A stretch of 64,000 bases of DNA from an uncultured Chloracidobacterium sp. (GCA_936914845.1 CAKZGE010000020.1:53907-117906), one strand, 5' to 3'. Counted from the stretch's first letter, positions 29,059 to 38,834 are shown. Notes: a model not told the origin generated them from the sequence alone. Made by a program: numbers and translations.

Positions 29059-30513
29059 CTATTCCTTAGCCGGATCCTCAAATTCCTTCGGCTCCGTGCT
29101 TTGTGCTTCAAGCACGGTCGTTTCAAACTCATCGTGATGCCCGTGTACGTTTGCATCGGGCAACAGCGTCCGCACCTCAAAGATCGAAATGATCGGCAGA
29201 AAGCGGATAAAAAGAAAGATCAATGTAAAGAAGAATCCGATAGTACCGATGAACATCGTCCAATCGATGATCGTCGGTGAATACATTGCCCAAGATGAGG
29301 GCAGAAAATCTCGGTTCAAACTGGTGACGATGATAACGAAACGTTCCAGCCACATACCGATGCTGACGACGATCGAGATCACGAACAGCCAAAATGGGCT
29401 TTCACGGAACCGTTTGAACCATAAAAGCTGTATCGACAAACCGTTACAGATGATCAGCAACCAATAGGACCACCAGTACGGACCTTCCCAAATACGGTTC
29501 TTGACCATGAAGACCTCATATTGGCTGGCACTATACCAGCCGAAGAATGCTTCCATGGCGTAACCGTAAACCACGATCAACCCGGTTGCCAGCATCACTT
29601 TTCCCATATAGATCAAATGGGTGTCGGTGATGAAATCTTTCATGTTGTACCAGACGCGCAGCGGGATGCAAAGGATCAGCACCATCGCAAATCCGGCAAA
29701 GATCGCTCCGGCCACAAAATATGGCGGAAAGATCGTCGCGTGCCAACCCGGCACCTGCGAGACCGAAAAGTCGAACGACACGATCGAGTGCACCGAAAGC
29801 ACAAGCGGCGTCGAAATACCCGCTAAAAGCAGATATGCGATCTCATAGCGGTGCCAATGGCGTGCGGAACCGCGCCAGCCCATCGAAAGAATTCCGTAAA
29901 CGAATTTGAAATATTTGTTCTTCGCTCGGTCGCGGAGCGTAGCAATATCCGGGATCAGTCCGATATACCAGAACAAAAGAGATACCGTAGCGTAAGTTGA
30001 AACCGCAAAAACGTCCCACAAAAGCGGCGAACGAAAGTTCGGCCAGATGCCCATGGTATTCGGATATGGAAGCAGCCAATATGCGGCCAGCCACGGACGA
30101 CCGGTATGCAGCAGCGGAAACATCGCAGCACAGGCAACCGCGAACAGCGTCATTGCCTCAGCAAAACGGTTGATAGATGTTCGCCATTTCTGGTTTAGCA
30201 GCAACAGAACCGCCGAGATCAGCGTTCCCGCGTGGCCGATGCCGATCCACCAAACAAAATTGATGATATCGAACGCCCAGCCGACCGGTTGGTTGTTGCC
30301 CCACACACCGATACCGCGTGCGAGCAGGATCGTCACCGCAAAAAGCAATAGCTGAGCCACCACGAAAGACAGCCCGAAGCCGATGAACCAGAAAAAAGGC
30401 GTACGCTTTTTAAGCGTCAGGTCGGATATCTTGTCTGATACCGTCCCAAATGTATGATCGCCCTCCACCATTGGCGGATAGATCTTTTCCTGTATGTCTT
30501 TTAGATCCTGCAT
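29059..30513 (-). CDS. actC: Alternative complex III subunit ActC (NrfD-like)
   Basis: A 484-residue integral membrane protein with about ten helices of the NrfD/PsrC family; it forms the quinol-oxidising core of ACIII next to the ActB iron-sulfur arm. Helices with GIGHAGTLISAVLLLL and ISTPLVLSVHSIVSFDFS are characteristic. The His residues expected near the quinone pocket are present in the helix-loop regions. It lies between actB and actD. Confidence 0.93.
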   Translation of the reverse strand: MQDLKDIQEKIYPPMVEGDHTFGTVSDKISDLTLKKRTPFFWFIGFGLSFVVAQLLLFAVTILLARGIGVWGNNQPVGWAFDIINFVWWIGIGHAGTLISAVLLLLNQKWRTSINRFAEAMTLFAVACAAMFPLLHTGRPWLAAYWLLPYPNTMGIWPNFRSPLLWDVFAVSTYATVSLLFWYIGLIPDIATLRDRAKNKYFKFVYGILSMGWRGSARHWHRYEIAYLLLAGISTPLVLSVHSIVSFDFSVSQVPGWHATIFPPYFVAGAIFAGFAMVLILCIPLRVWYNMKDFITDTHLIYMGKVMLATGLIVVYGYAMEAFFGWYSASQYEVFMVKNRIWEGPYWWSYWLLIICNGLSIQLLWFKRFRESPFWLFVISIVVSIGMWLERFVIIVTSLNRDFLPSSWAMYSPTIIDWTMFIGTIGFFFTLIFLFIRFLPIISIFEVRTLLPDANVHGHHDEFETTVLEAQSTEPKEFEDPAKE

Positions 30514-30568
30514 AATCTTGCAAACTTAAAAGAAAGTTTATTCAAGGGCCGCATTTTCGCGGAAACCC

Positions 30569-33500
30569 TTAGTGACCGGCATCTCCTCCGGTCTTTGTTT
30601 CCCCGTGGCCATCATCCTTGCTGCCATGTCCGTCCGCTTTTGGCATGTGCGATTTCGGCACCTTCAGCGGTTTGTAATCCGGCATTTCCGTATTCTGATT
30701 CTTCAATCCGGCCAAATAGGTCGTTCGCGGCTGTGTGTTCAGTTCGTTCAACAGCATATAATCGCGACGGTCTTGTTTCGTTTTGGCGATCTTCGAAAGC
30801 GGGTCGTTCATATCGCCGAACACGATGGCGTTGGCCGCACATGCCGATTGACAAGCGGTCATGATCTCGCCATCGCGAACCTTGCGCCCATCTTTTTCGG
30901 CCTCGATACGGGCGGCGGAAATACGCTGAGTGCAATAGGTGCATTTTTCCATGACACCGCGGCTGCGAACCGAAACATCAGGATTGCGCATCAATTTATA
31001 CTGCGGCGTATCCCAATCCTGGTAAAGCAGAAAGTTGAACCGGCGCACTTTGTACGGACAGTTATTTGAGCAATAACGCGTTCCGACACAGCGGTTATAG
31101 ACCATGTCGTTTAGGCCTTCCGGTGTGTGAACCGTGGCTGTCACCGGACAAACGACCTCGCAGGGTGCCTGTTCGCATTGCTGACACGGGATCGGTTGAA
31201 AATGGACCCCGCCGGGATTGTTGATATCATCGCCCGTGTAATAGGCGTCAACCCGCAGCCAGTGCATTTCGCGGCTGCGCTCAACCTGCTCTTTTCCGAC
31301 GACCGGGATATTATTCTCGGCCTGACATGCGATAACACAGGCATTGCAGCCCGAGCACGCATTCAGGTCAATGGTCATGCCCCATTTATAATTTTCGGAA
31401 TACTGCTTTTGGTAATATTCTGTCGGATAGATCGATTTCGGATATTCGTCCGGCTGCTCACCGAGATGCTCGTCAGCCTTGAAAACATCGACATCAAAAA
31501 CGCGCAGAATATCGCGGCCTTCCATATTGAAATGGATCTGTGTGGTCGCGATCTGCACAGTTTCGTTGGTCTTTTCGATCGAGCCCGTACCAAACGCCAT
31601 CGCGTCCGAACGCTGAACGTCAAAGACGTTGTAACCGATACCGGTTCCCACACGTCCCGCCTTGGTACGGCCGTAGCCCATGAAGAGGGTCATTACACCA
31701 TCCGGCTGGCCCGGAGTGATCCAAACCGGAACCGGCTTGCTGATCTTTCCGCCCTGATAGGTGACCGTTACGGTGTCGGCGCCCATATTGGACCCTTTCG
31801 TATTGACAAATGCCGTTCCGCGTTCGCCGCCGGATATCTCGCGATTGTCATTAGAACGATTCAATTTCAGTTCGGCCGCCGTATTCGGGCTGACCAGCAT
31901 CACATTTTCCCACGTGACCTTGTTTAGCGGCTTCGGGAGTTCCTGCAGCCATCCGTTGTTTGCAAAACGGCCGTCATAGATCGTCGGATCCGGCAGGATC
32001 GTAAATTCGATCGGGCCGGAAGCAGCCGGAACGTTTTGCGGCTGCGACAAAAATGCCGTGTTCACCGAAACGCTCTTGGCAGCTGGTGCCGAATTCGGTA
32101 TCACGCCGTCATGAACCGCTTTCCGCCAATTGTCCTCGAAGGACCGGGTCGGTGCCGCATTGGCCGCCGCAGGCGTTCCCGCGGGAGCCGGCGAGGCGGC
32201 GGGAGTCGGTGAAGGTGCTGGCGCAGCGGCTTTCGCGGTAGATGCCGCTGCCGTGATCCCTTGCTGCTGCCAAAATTCCTTAACGATGTCCAGATCCTTG
32301 CGCTCGAAATTCTCCTTAAACATAAGTTGAAGGAATTCGTGAGCTCCACGGCTGCTGTAGATCGGGTCGATCAGAGGCTGAATGATGGTTGCGGTGCCGT
32401 CGTAGGCGCGCGTATCGCTCCAAGATTCGAGGAAATGTTTGCCGGCTACGTGCCAATGGCAATATTCGGCGGTCTCATCGACATACAGCCCATGATGGAC
32501 GCACATTTCGATGCTGCTCATCCTTTCCTTAGAGAGCTTCAGATCAACCGGCGTTGTGTACATCGGATTTCCGCCGACGATGACCAGCATTTTAACGCGC
32601 TTTGCATCAATATCGGCGATCAATTCGCGAAGCTGCTCCGTCTGTGTCTTTTCGGAAGGTGTCAACGGATCTGTATAAGTGACCGTCTGTCCGACATTTC
32701 CCAGAGCCGCGTTCATGGCATGGGCAAGGGCATGCACGACAGGCGGCGCGGATTTGCCGGCAACGACGACCGAACGTCCCTTGTGTGCCGCAAGGTCTTT
32801 AGCCATGGTCGCGATCCAGGTAGCATTTTCCTTATAGGCCGATACCGAACCAGCAACTCCCACTCCGGCAGCGACCGCCTTCGCGACCTCCGCCAGTTGG
32901 CTCGGCTTTACCGCCAATCGATGATCCGCTTTTGCTCCCATCAACGAGATGGTCGTTTCGATCGCATAGATGCGGCTCATATCCGGTTTTTGTTCGGATA
33001 TAGCGCGGCCCGCCGCCAATTCGGATGTGTAACGAACGTTGAAATCGGAGAACACGTCGGCGTCAAGAGCCAAGATGCGTTCCGCTTTCTCAAAATTATA
33101 GATGGTATTGACCGGCGTTCCGAAAGCAAGCCTTGCCCCGAGCGTCGCGTTGTCGTCATTTACCGGCTCATATTGCACCCAGCGGGCGTTCGGCAATTCG
33201 GCAGCGATCTGCTTGAATTGAGCCAGCATTGTCGGCGATGTGATCGTTTCGGTCAGAAACCTTATGCCTGCTCCGCCATCGGTCCGATTTGTGTCAACCG
33301 CACTCCGAAATGCGGTCATGAAATTCTGCCAGTTCGAGGGTGAGCCGCGATAGATTATCTGCTGTGAGCGGTCCGGATCGTACATATCCAACAACGCTCC
33401 CTGGGCAAACGAATCGGTTCCGCCAAGGCTGCCCGGATGGTCCGGATTTCCTTCGATCTTGATCGGCCGGCCCTCGTAAGACTTCGCTAGCAACCCGGTG

Positions 33501-33841
33501 GCAATGCCGCTGAGGGTCATTGCCGTGGCCACAAACAAAGGTTTGCCCGGCAGAACATCGTCCTGCGAACGAACACGAGGCACGATCTTTTCGGGTGCTT
33601 GATAAACACAGCCGCTGAGTCCGGCCAGCGCCAGCGAAGCTCCCATGAACTTGATGAAGTTTCGGCGGCTCAGCCCATCGTCAAGTGCTGCAAGATTATC
33701 AGGAGCCTGACGTTTAACGAATTCTTCAAATTCCGGGCCGTCGGCAAATTCCTCGACGCTTCGCCAATAGTCCTTGCCGGAACGGCCGAGGATCTTTTCG
33801 CGGATCGATGCAAAATTATTCATGCTTTCAGAACTGGGCAT
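30569..33841 (-). CDS. actB: Alternative complex III subunit ActB (molybdopterin-like plus Fe-S domains)
   Basis: A 1090-residue periplasmic protein with a twin-arginine-type signal (SRRNFIKFMGAS, near residue 58, then LSGC). The first two-thirds resemble a molybdopterin oxidoreductase that in ACIII carries no cofactor. The C-terminal third is a ferredoxin-like domain with CSGCNACVIAC, CQQCEQAPCEVVC, a GTRYCSNNCP block and a CTYCTQR set, giving three [4Fe-4S] clusters and one [3Fe-4S]. A roughly 35-residue Ala-Pro-rich linker (about 545-580) separates parts. The ATG at 33841 has AGGGGAA ten bases upstream. Confidence 0.95.
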   Translation of the reverse strand: MPSSESMNNFASIREKILGRSGKDYWRSVEEFADGPEFEEFVKRQAPDNLAALDDGLSRRNFIKFMGASLALAGLSGCVYQAPEKIVPRVRSQDDVLPGKPLFVATAMTLSGIATGLLAKSYEGRPIKIEGNPDHPGSLGGTDSFAQGALLDMYDPDRSQQIIYRGSPSNWQNFMTAFRSAVDTNRTDGGAGIRFLTETITSPTMLAQFKQIAAELPNARWVQYEPVNDDNATLGARLAFGTPVNTIYNFEKAERILALDADVFSDFNVRYTSELAAGRAISEQKPDMSRIYAIETTISLMGAKADHRLAVKPSQLAEVAKAVAAGVGVAGSVSAYKENATWIATMAKDLAAHKGRSVVVAGKSAPPVVHALAHAMNAALGNVGQTVTYTDPLTPSEKTQTEQLRELIADIDAKRVKMLVIVGGNPMYTTPVDLKLSKERMSSIEMCVHHGLYVDETAEYCHWHVAGKHFLESWSDTRAYDGTATIIQPLIDPIYSSRGAHEFLQLMFKENFERKDLDIVKEFWQQQGITAAASTAKAAAPAPSPTPAASPAPAGTPAAANAAPTRSFEDNWRKAVHDGVIPNSAPAAKSVSVNTAFLSQPQNVPAASGPIEFTILPDPTIYDGRFANNGWLQELPKPLNKVTWENVMLVSPNTAAELKLNRSNDNREISGGERGTAFVNTKGSNMGADTVTVTYQGGKISKPVPVWITPGQPDGVMTLFMGYGRTKAGRVGTGIGYNVFDVQRSDAMAFGTGSIEKTNETVQIATTQIHFNMEGRDILRVFDVDVFKADEHLGEQPDEYPKSIYPTEYYQKQYSENYKWGMTIDLNACSGCNACVIACQAENNIPVVGKEQVERSREMHWLRVDAYYTGDDINNPGGVHFQPIPCQQCEQAPCEVVCPVTATVHTPEGLNDMVYNRCVGTRYCSNNCPYKVRRFNFLLYQDWDTPQYKLMRNPDVSVRSRGVMEKCTYCTQRISAARIEAEKDGRKVRDGEIMTACQSACAANAIVFGDMNDPLSKIAKTKQDRRDYMLLNELNTQPRTTYLAGLKNQNTEMPDYKPLKVPKSHMPKADGHGSKDDGHGETKTGGDAGH

Positions 33842-33857
33842 TTTCGTTAAGTTCCCC

Positions 33858-34517
33858 TTATCTATGACACGTCGAACAGCTGGTCATCATTTCCCTGCCG
33901 CGGATCTTGTAAGTTTGTTTGAGATCTTTGCGTTCTTCGGCGGTCAGATCGCTGTCTTTCCACTGCATATTATAGATCTCTGATTTCGGCCTGATGAATT
34001 TTTCAGGGTCGCGGTGGCAAGATAAACACCATTCCATCTGTAATGTGTTCTCTTGATATACCGCGGCCATGTTGTCCACCTCGCCGTGACAGGTCGAACA
34101 GCCGACACCCTTTGCCACGTGAATGCTGTGGTTGAAATAGGCGTATTCGGGCAGATCGTGCACCCGCTGCCATTCGATCGGTTTATTATCGCGAAAACTT
34201 GCCCTGATCGGTTCAAGATAAGGTGCATCCGCCCACAGCTCGCTATGACAATTCATACATGTCTGCGTGCTGGGCATACCGGCGGACGCGGTCGTTTCTA
34301 CCGAAGAGTGGCAATACCGGCAATCGATGCCGTCATCGCCGACGTGGTGCCGATGGCTGAATTGGACCGGCTGCTGCCTTTCCAAATATCGACCGGTCAG
34401 ATACGAGGAGCGGGCGATCTGCGTATAGGCGAAAAATGCCGCCCCCGCAAGCACCACCACAGCGACCATCGTGATCTTGGCTATGTTATTCGCACTTTTA
34501 TTAAAGAATTGTGCCAT
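33858..34517 (-). CDS. actA: Alternative complex III subunit ActA (pentaheme cytochrome c)
   Basis: From the ATG at 34517 the protein has 219 residues: an N-terminal membrane anchor at about 14-32, then five CxxCH heme motifs at residues 66-70, 87-91, 140-144, 164-168 and 214-218, the last almost at the C-terminus. ActA collects electrons from ActB and passes them to ActE. It is the first gene of the respiratory operon. The frame extends upstream to 34598, but the shorter start matches the expected anchor. Confidence 0.93.
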   Translation of the reverse strand: MAQFFNKSANNIAKITMVAVVVLAGAAFFAYTQIARSSYLTGRYLERQQPVQFSHRHHVGDDGIDCRYCHSSVETTASAGMPSTQTCMNCHSELWADAPYLEPIRASFRDNKPIEWQRVHDLPEYAYFNHSIHVAKGVGCSTCHGEVDNMAAVYQENTLQMEWCLSCHRDPEKFIRPKSEIYNMQWKDSDLTAEERKDLKQTYKIRGREMMTSCSTCHR

Positions 34518-34649
34518 GTTCGCAACTGTACGGACTAAGTGCCGATAATACCTAAACCTCGCCGAATACCGGATTTTCAGAAAGATCCAGCCGAACAAGC
34601 AAAGGTTAAAAATATTTAGAACGAGAAAACTACCGTAAAACCGATTACA

Positions 34650-34677
34650 ATTCTACTAAATCTTTCAGGAACCGCAA
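34650..34677 (-). promoter_or_regulatory. Candidate promoter of the ACIII-caa3 operon
   Basis: On the minus strand TTGCGG (34677-34672) and TAGAAT (34655-34650, five of six bases to consensus) are separated by 16 bases. This would give a leader of about 125 bases before actA. It lies in a 251-base gap that otherwise shows no gene. Confidence 0.4.
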
Positions 34678-34768
34678 ATTCCCAAATTAAAGAAATTAAC
34701 GCCCTGCGGATGGAATGGCAACTGCCCCTAATATTAGCCCGCCTGATAACCAATATAAACCATGGTTC

Positions 34769-35692
34769 TTACAGCCCGCCGGCCAGGAACGCAGCCCCGA
34801 TGGCAGCGGCATTTCCGCCAAGTTCACCGGCCGTTATGGACGTTCGGTCAAACGACGGAGCAAACGAAAGTTCTTTGGCTCGGGCTATTGCCGCCGCGAG
34901 CACATGGTCGCCGACCTGCATGATATCGCCGCCGATGACGACCTTTTCGATATTTAGGAGATTTATGACGCCGGCAACGGCCGCCCCGACGTAATTGCCC
35001 GTCCGTTCCAGCATCAATTTAGCAAGATCGTCATCTTTTTCGGCCGCATCCAAGATGGCCGCAATGGTGATCTGGTCTTCTTCCAATTTGCTGAGTTCAG
35101 AGGTGCTATCCTGGCGAAAACGGTTTTGTGTCCGGCGGACAATGTTTGGTGATGACGCCATTTCCTCCAGCCGCATTCCCTCTTCGTTCACTAGCAAATA
35201 GCCGACCTCTCCGGCAAAACCATATGCACCGTGCCAGATCTTTCCGTTCAAGATCAAACCGCCGCCGACACCGCCGCCGAGTGTCAGATAAAAAAGATCG
35301 GATGCACCGCGTCCGGCACCGGCGATGAATTCCGCAAATGCCGCAGCATTGGCGTCGTTTTCGATCAAGATCGCCAACCCTGTGTCGGATTCCAGTTCGG
35401 CTTTCAAGTTTATTTGAGAGTGTTCGGGTATCCGCGCCGAGAATTCCACCCGGCCGGTCTCTTTACTGATCAGCCCCGGCACCGCCACACCTATGCTTTC
35501 AAGCGGCCCCAGATCGTCCTTTAAGGCATTGATGAAATCCGATATCTGCGCAGAAATGCCTTCAGAACTCTCCATTCGAACGTTGACCGAACGCAGAACC
35601 TCACCCTTTGCGGTCGTCAGCACCGCATTAAGGGCCTCTGCCGAAACGGATATTCCCGCGTATCCCGGCCCGTCTTCGTTCATTTCCGCCAT
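34769..35692 (-). CDS. ROK-family protein with atypical ATP and zinc motifs
   Basis: A 307-residue ROK-fold protein (sugar kinase or regulator). The ATG at 35692 has AAAGGAT six bases upstream. The catalytic-type ENDANAAAFAE segment is kept. Other signatures are changed: the first phosphate motif DIGGTK reads SVSAEA, GTGIGGG reads GGGVGGG, EIGH reads EVGY, and the zinc motif CxCGxxGC is missing. The phosphate-binding GGNAAAIGAA near the C-terminus remains. ROK kinases phosphorylate glucose, N-acetylglucosamine or similar; activity here is uncertain. It is transcribed divergently from DedA. Confidence 0.75.
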   Translation of the reverse strand: MAEMNEDGPGYAGISVSAEALNAVLTTAKGEVLRSVNVRMESSEGISAQISDFINALKDDLGPLESIGVAVPGLISKETGRVEFSARIPEHSQINLKAELESDTGLAILIENDANAAAFAEFIAGAGRGASDLFYLTLGGGVGGGLILNGKIWHGAYGFAGEVGYLLVNEEGMRLEEMASSPNIVRRTQNRFRQDSTSELSKLEEDQITIAAILDAAEKDDDLAKLMLERTGNYVGAAVAGVINLLNIEKVVIGGDIMQVGDHVLAAAIARAKELSFAPSFDRTSITAGELGGNAAAIGAAFLAGGL

Positions 35693-35880
35693 CACTTTAT
35701 CCTTTTGTTTGTAAGATTTACTGAAACTAAGCCGATTGTAGACACTGGATATTATGTTGTCAAACATTTTCCATTGTTGAGCTCAAATGCCTTTACGGTA
35801 TCAGCTCGCCTTTGACTAGATGCTTTTCGAAAGTTACTCTTTTCAAAGACCGCGCGGCCACCGCATCGTTTCCGGCCATT

Positions 35881-36630
35881 ATGGACCATCTGTCACAAAT
35901 CATTGAGCAATACGGAATTTATGCCGTTTTCGCTCTCTGCACCGTCGAAGGCGACATCACTCTGCTGCTTTCCGGAGCAATGGCCCATGGCGGTTTTTTC
36001 GGTCAGTGGGGCTTTGTCAAGGTCTTTTTAGCCGGAACTTTGGGCGGAATGACAGGAGACTGCATCGGCTACGGTGTAGGCCGCGTCTTTCACGAAAAGG
36101 CAAAACATTATCGCTATTATCAAATGGCTCAGCCGCGTATTGAAAAGTTGATCGCCAAATTCGGCAGTTTCGCCATTATCATCTCAAAATACATTTACGG
36201 CATTCGCGTGGCAATGTGCGTATTCTACGGTATCGGAAAGATGCCGTTCCTGCGCTTTTTAGCTCTTGATGCTCTCAGCTGTTCGCTTTGGGTTCTGTTG
36301 CTGGCCGGCACCGGCTACTTTTTCAGCGGCGCTATAACATCGATCATCGGCGATTTCCAGCAGATGGGCGTTGCTCTTTTCTTTCTCATCCTTTTCGCGG
36401 TGATCGTCATTTATGCCATCGAACGCTTTTGGCTCTCTGAAAAGGTCGAAGAAACCGATCCGGATACCATCAACAAGATCGAAGAAAAATTCCATGCTGT
36501 TGAAGGGATAGCTCAGGAAAAACTGCATGATCTAAGCGAAAGGCTGCATTTGACCCGCGAACCGAACCGTGAAGACGGTGATGACAAGGCATCGTCGAAA
36601 AAAGAAGCCGGCAAGGCCGCCAAAAAGTGA
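35881..36630 (+). CDS. DedA-family membrane protein
   Basis: A 249-residue inner-membrane protein from the ATG at 35881. It has the DedA/SNARE-associated core: an N-terminal amphipathic helix, the GDITLLLSGAMA segment, the GDCIGYGVGR loop and ISKYIYGIRVAM, with about five hydrophobic segments. DedA proteins act in phospholipid translocation and membrane homeostasis. The cytoplasmic C-terminus, after residue 195, is a charged coiled-coil-like tail ending in lysines. An in-frame ATG at 35812 would add 23 non-hydrophobic residues and was not chosen. Confidence 0.9.
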   Translation: MDHLSQIIEQYGIYAVFALCTVEGDITLLLSGAMAHGGFFGQWGFVKVFLAGTLGGMTGDCIGYGVGRVFHEKAKHYRYYQMAQPRIEKLIAKFGSFAIIISKYIYGIRVAMCVFYGIGKMPFLRFLALDALSCSLWVLLLAGTGYFFSGAITSIIGDFQQMGVALFFLILFAVIVIYAIERFWLSEKVEETDPDTINKIEEKFHAVEGIAQEKLHDLSERLHLTREPNREDGDDKASSKKEAGKAAKK

Positions 36631-36708
36631 CCTGCCGCATTACGCACCATCCGCCGTTTACTGTAATATTCTATTAACTTTCTAATATTTTTTCTGAGGA
36701 ATCCATAA

Positions 36709-37722
36709 GTGATTATTGAAACATCCGCTCCGACGCGGGTCGATCTGGCCGGCGGCACAATTGATATTCCGCCTCTTTTTTTGTTTCATGAAGGAGCCGC
36801 AACGGTAAATTTTGCGGTCACGCTGCTTGCGAAATGCCGCATCGAAACACGCGACGACGATAAGATCGTGCTCTCATCGATCGACCGCGGCCTTAATTTT
36901 GAGACAGATCTCGAGCATATCGGCGAATTGAAGAACGAACCGCGGCTGGAATTGCTTTCAAAACTGGTATATTTTTTCCGGCCCGAAACGGGCTTTAATA
37001 TGATCACGGAATCCGAGGCACCGGCCGGTGCGGGCCTCGCCGGTTCGTCAACGCTCAATATCGCATGTATTGGCGCCTTGAATAAACTCGTCGGCGACCG
37101 CTACACGCCCGACCGTTTTATTCCGATCGCCGCCAATGTCGAATGTCAGGTCATCCGCGTACCGACCGGCTTTCAAGACTACTATTCAGCACAGTATGGC
37201 GGCGTCGCGAGCATCAATTTTGCTCCCGATGGCATTCGCCGCGACGCATTGTCTGTCGATGCGAAGATCCTCGAAGAACGCATCGTCGTTCTCTACACCG
37301 GCGAACCGCGCAATTCCGGCACGAACAATTGGGAGATCACAAAACGCCATATTGACGGCGACAAGGAGCTTTTCGATATCTTCGAAGGCATCCGCGATTC
37401 CTCCCTTCATCTTCGGCGGGCAATGCTCGAAGGCGATTGGGTCGAATGCGGCGAGATATTAAAGGCGGCTTATCCCCACCGCAAACGCCTTTCGCCAAAC
37501 ATTTCCACGCCGCATATGGATATGCTCATCGAAAAAGCTCTTGCCAACGGTGCCATTGCACCAAAGATCTGTGGGGCCGGCGGCGGCGGCTGTATCGCTT
37601 TCTTTTGTGAAGAGGGCCGTAAACAGGATGTCGAGAACGCACTCCGCGAAGAGATCGGAGCCGAAGTGCTGGATTGGAAGGTCAGCATGGACGGTTTGAC
37701 GCTTTCGGTTCAGGACCAGTGA
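36709..37722 (+). CDS. GHMP-family sugar kinase
   Basis: A 337-residue kinase of the GHMP superfamily. The GTG start at 36709 has TGAGGA eight bases upstream. Motif 1 is APTRVDLAGGTIDIP near the N-terminus, motif 2 is GAGLAGSSTLNIA at about 105-117, and motif 3 is CGAGGGGC near 288. This arrangement resembles heptose or fucose/galactose-type kinases, so a sugar phosphate for cell-envelope polysaccharide is a plausible product, but the substrate is unknown. It follows DedA on the same strand after 78 bases and ends in a terminator. Confidence 0.85.
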   Translation: MIIETSAPTRVDLAGGTIDIPPLFLFHEGAATVNFAVTLLAKCRIETRDDDKIVLSSIDRGLNFETDLEHIGELKNEPRLELLSKLVYFFRPETGFNMITESEAPAGAGLAGSSTLNIACIGALNKLVGDRYTPDRFIPIAANVECQVIRVPTGFQDYYSAQYGGVASINFAPDGIRRDALSVDAKILEERIVVLYTGEPRNSGTNNWEITKRHIDGDKELFDIFEGIRDSSLHLRRAMLEGDWVECGEILKAAYPHRKRLSPNISTPHMDMLIEKALANGAIAPKICGAGGGGCIAFFCEEGRKQDVENALREEIGAEVLDWKVSMDGLTLSVQDQ

Positions 37723-37742
37723 TCAGCACAGATATGAGGATC

Positions 37743-37784
37743 GGGGCAAGGCAGGCGTTCAACTGCTCTGCCCCTTCTTTTTTA
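37743..37784. terminator. Terminator after the GHMP kinase gene
   Basis: GGGGCA at 37743-37748 pairs with TGCCCC at 37769-37774, extended by an inner GCAG/CTGC stem, followed by TTCTTTTTT. It overlaps the stop of the convergent DUF4097 gene at 37782. Confidence 0.8.
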
Positions 37785-38615
37785 ACGCTCTTTTACTACT
37801 AATCCGCCGTTAACGGTCCTTACCTTGATCGGGGCACCGCCGCCGTTCACCGCTGCGTTCACGGTCTGTCCGGTGGTGCGGCTGTTCCTAACTGCTGTCA
37901 TGCCCGGCAACGTGCTTTTCAAATGTCCGTTGACGGTCTGAATTTCGAGATTCGCGGAGTAATGCTGAGACATTGTAACGCTGACGCCGCCGTTGGAAGT
38001 TTCCAGATCAACACCTTCGCCGTTCCATTGCGTTCCATTGAGCACAATGCTTACGCCGCCGTTCTCCGTCGTCCCCTTTATTTTGCCGCCGGCATCTGCA
38101 ACCGCGATGCCTCCGTTTTCCGTGTTCAAGGTGATCTTTCCGCTGACGTTCCTGACTGAAAGGCCGCCGTTGCGTGCCTTTAGATCCAGATCCATATTAA
38201 GCGGCACGAAGATCTCGAACGAGACCGAGAATTTTTTATCTTCGGCCGTGCCCCGGATCACACCGTCCGTTTCTATCTTGACCCGCTTGGTCCGTTCCTG
38301 AGCTTCGGCCTCGTTCCCGCCCCAAGCCTGCACACATGCTCTGATCAGAACATCGGAACGCTCTTCTCCGATCACCTTTACACCGCCGTTCTGTCCGGCA
38401 TCGACCGTCAGGGTGCCGGTCGGGTCGATGTTCATTTCGCGAAGGTCGCGGCTGTAGGCCCTCACACCGGACGACCAGTAGTCGTTGTTCGAACAGAATG
38501 AGCTCGGCCTGGACGACTCTTGGCCAAACAAAATGGCGGCACTCAGAATAATGACGGCAAGGGCGATACTCGCCAAAATTACCTGTTTGATGACGTTTGA
38601 AACAGTAGCTGACAT
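37782..38615 (-). CDS. DUF4097-type beta-repeat protein with signal anchor
   Basis: A 277-residue protein with an N-terminal membrane or signal segment (about residues 10-30) and a beta-solenoid of short strands carrying repeated NGG turns: ARNGGLSVRNVSG, TENGGIAVADAGG, TENGGVSIVLNG, TSNGGVSVTMSQ and TVNGGLVV. This is the DUF4097 (adhesin-like) pattern, in which proteins are usually exported and of unknown function. A strong GGAGG ribosome binding site is nine bases before the ATG. It converges with the GHMP kinase gene. Confidence 0.82.
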   Translation of the reverse strand: MSATVSNVIKQVILASIALAVIILSAAILFGQESSRPSSFCSNNDYWSSGVRAYSRDLREMNIDPTGTLTVDAGQNGGVKVIGEERSDVLIRACVQAWGGNEAEAQERTKRVKIETDGVIRGTAEDKKFSVSFEIFVPLNMDLDLKARNGGLSVRNVSGKITLNTENGGIAVADAGGKIKGTTENGGVSIVLNGTQWNGEGVDLETSNGGVSVTMSQHYSANLEIQTVNGHLKSTLPGMTAVRNSRTTGQTVNAAVNGGGAPIKVRTVNGGLVVKER

Positions 38616-38834
38616 TTATAATTCCTCCATGAATGATAATTGAATAATAGTTGCGCTTTTTGTGACCGGAAGTGGCTGCGGCTGAACGCCGCCCGCTCCC
38701 GTAAGATCGCGTTTCATAAAGAGAACACCGTCAGCATGCTTTTTGTGTCAGACTTATTCCAGGCCGGAGGTTCGAGCAGGGAGACCAAAAAGGTTCGGGC
38801 CGGTTCAATGTTGCGAAGATAGAGATCAATTCCG

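Noticed and set aside
32261..33343. 360-codon plus-strand frame inside actB
   Set aside because: It lies antisense to a well-supported gene and carries no recognisable domain.
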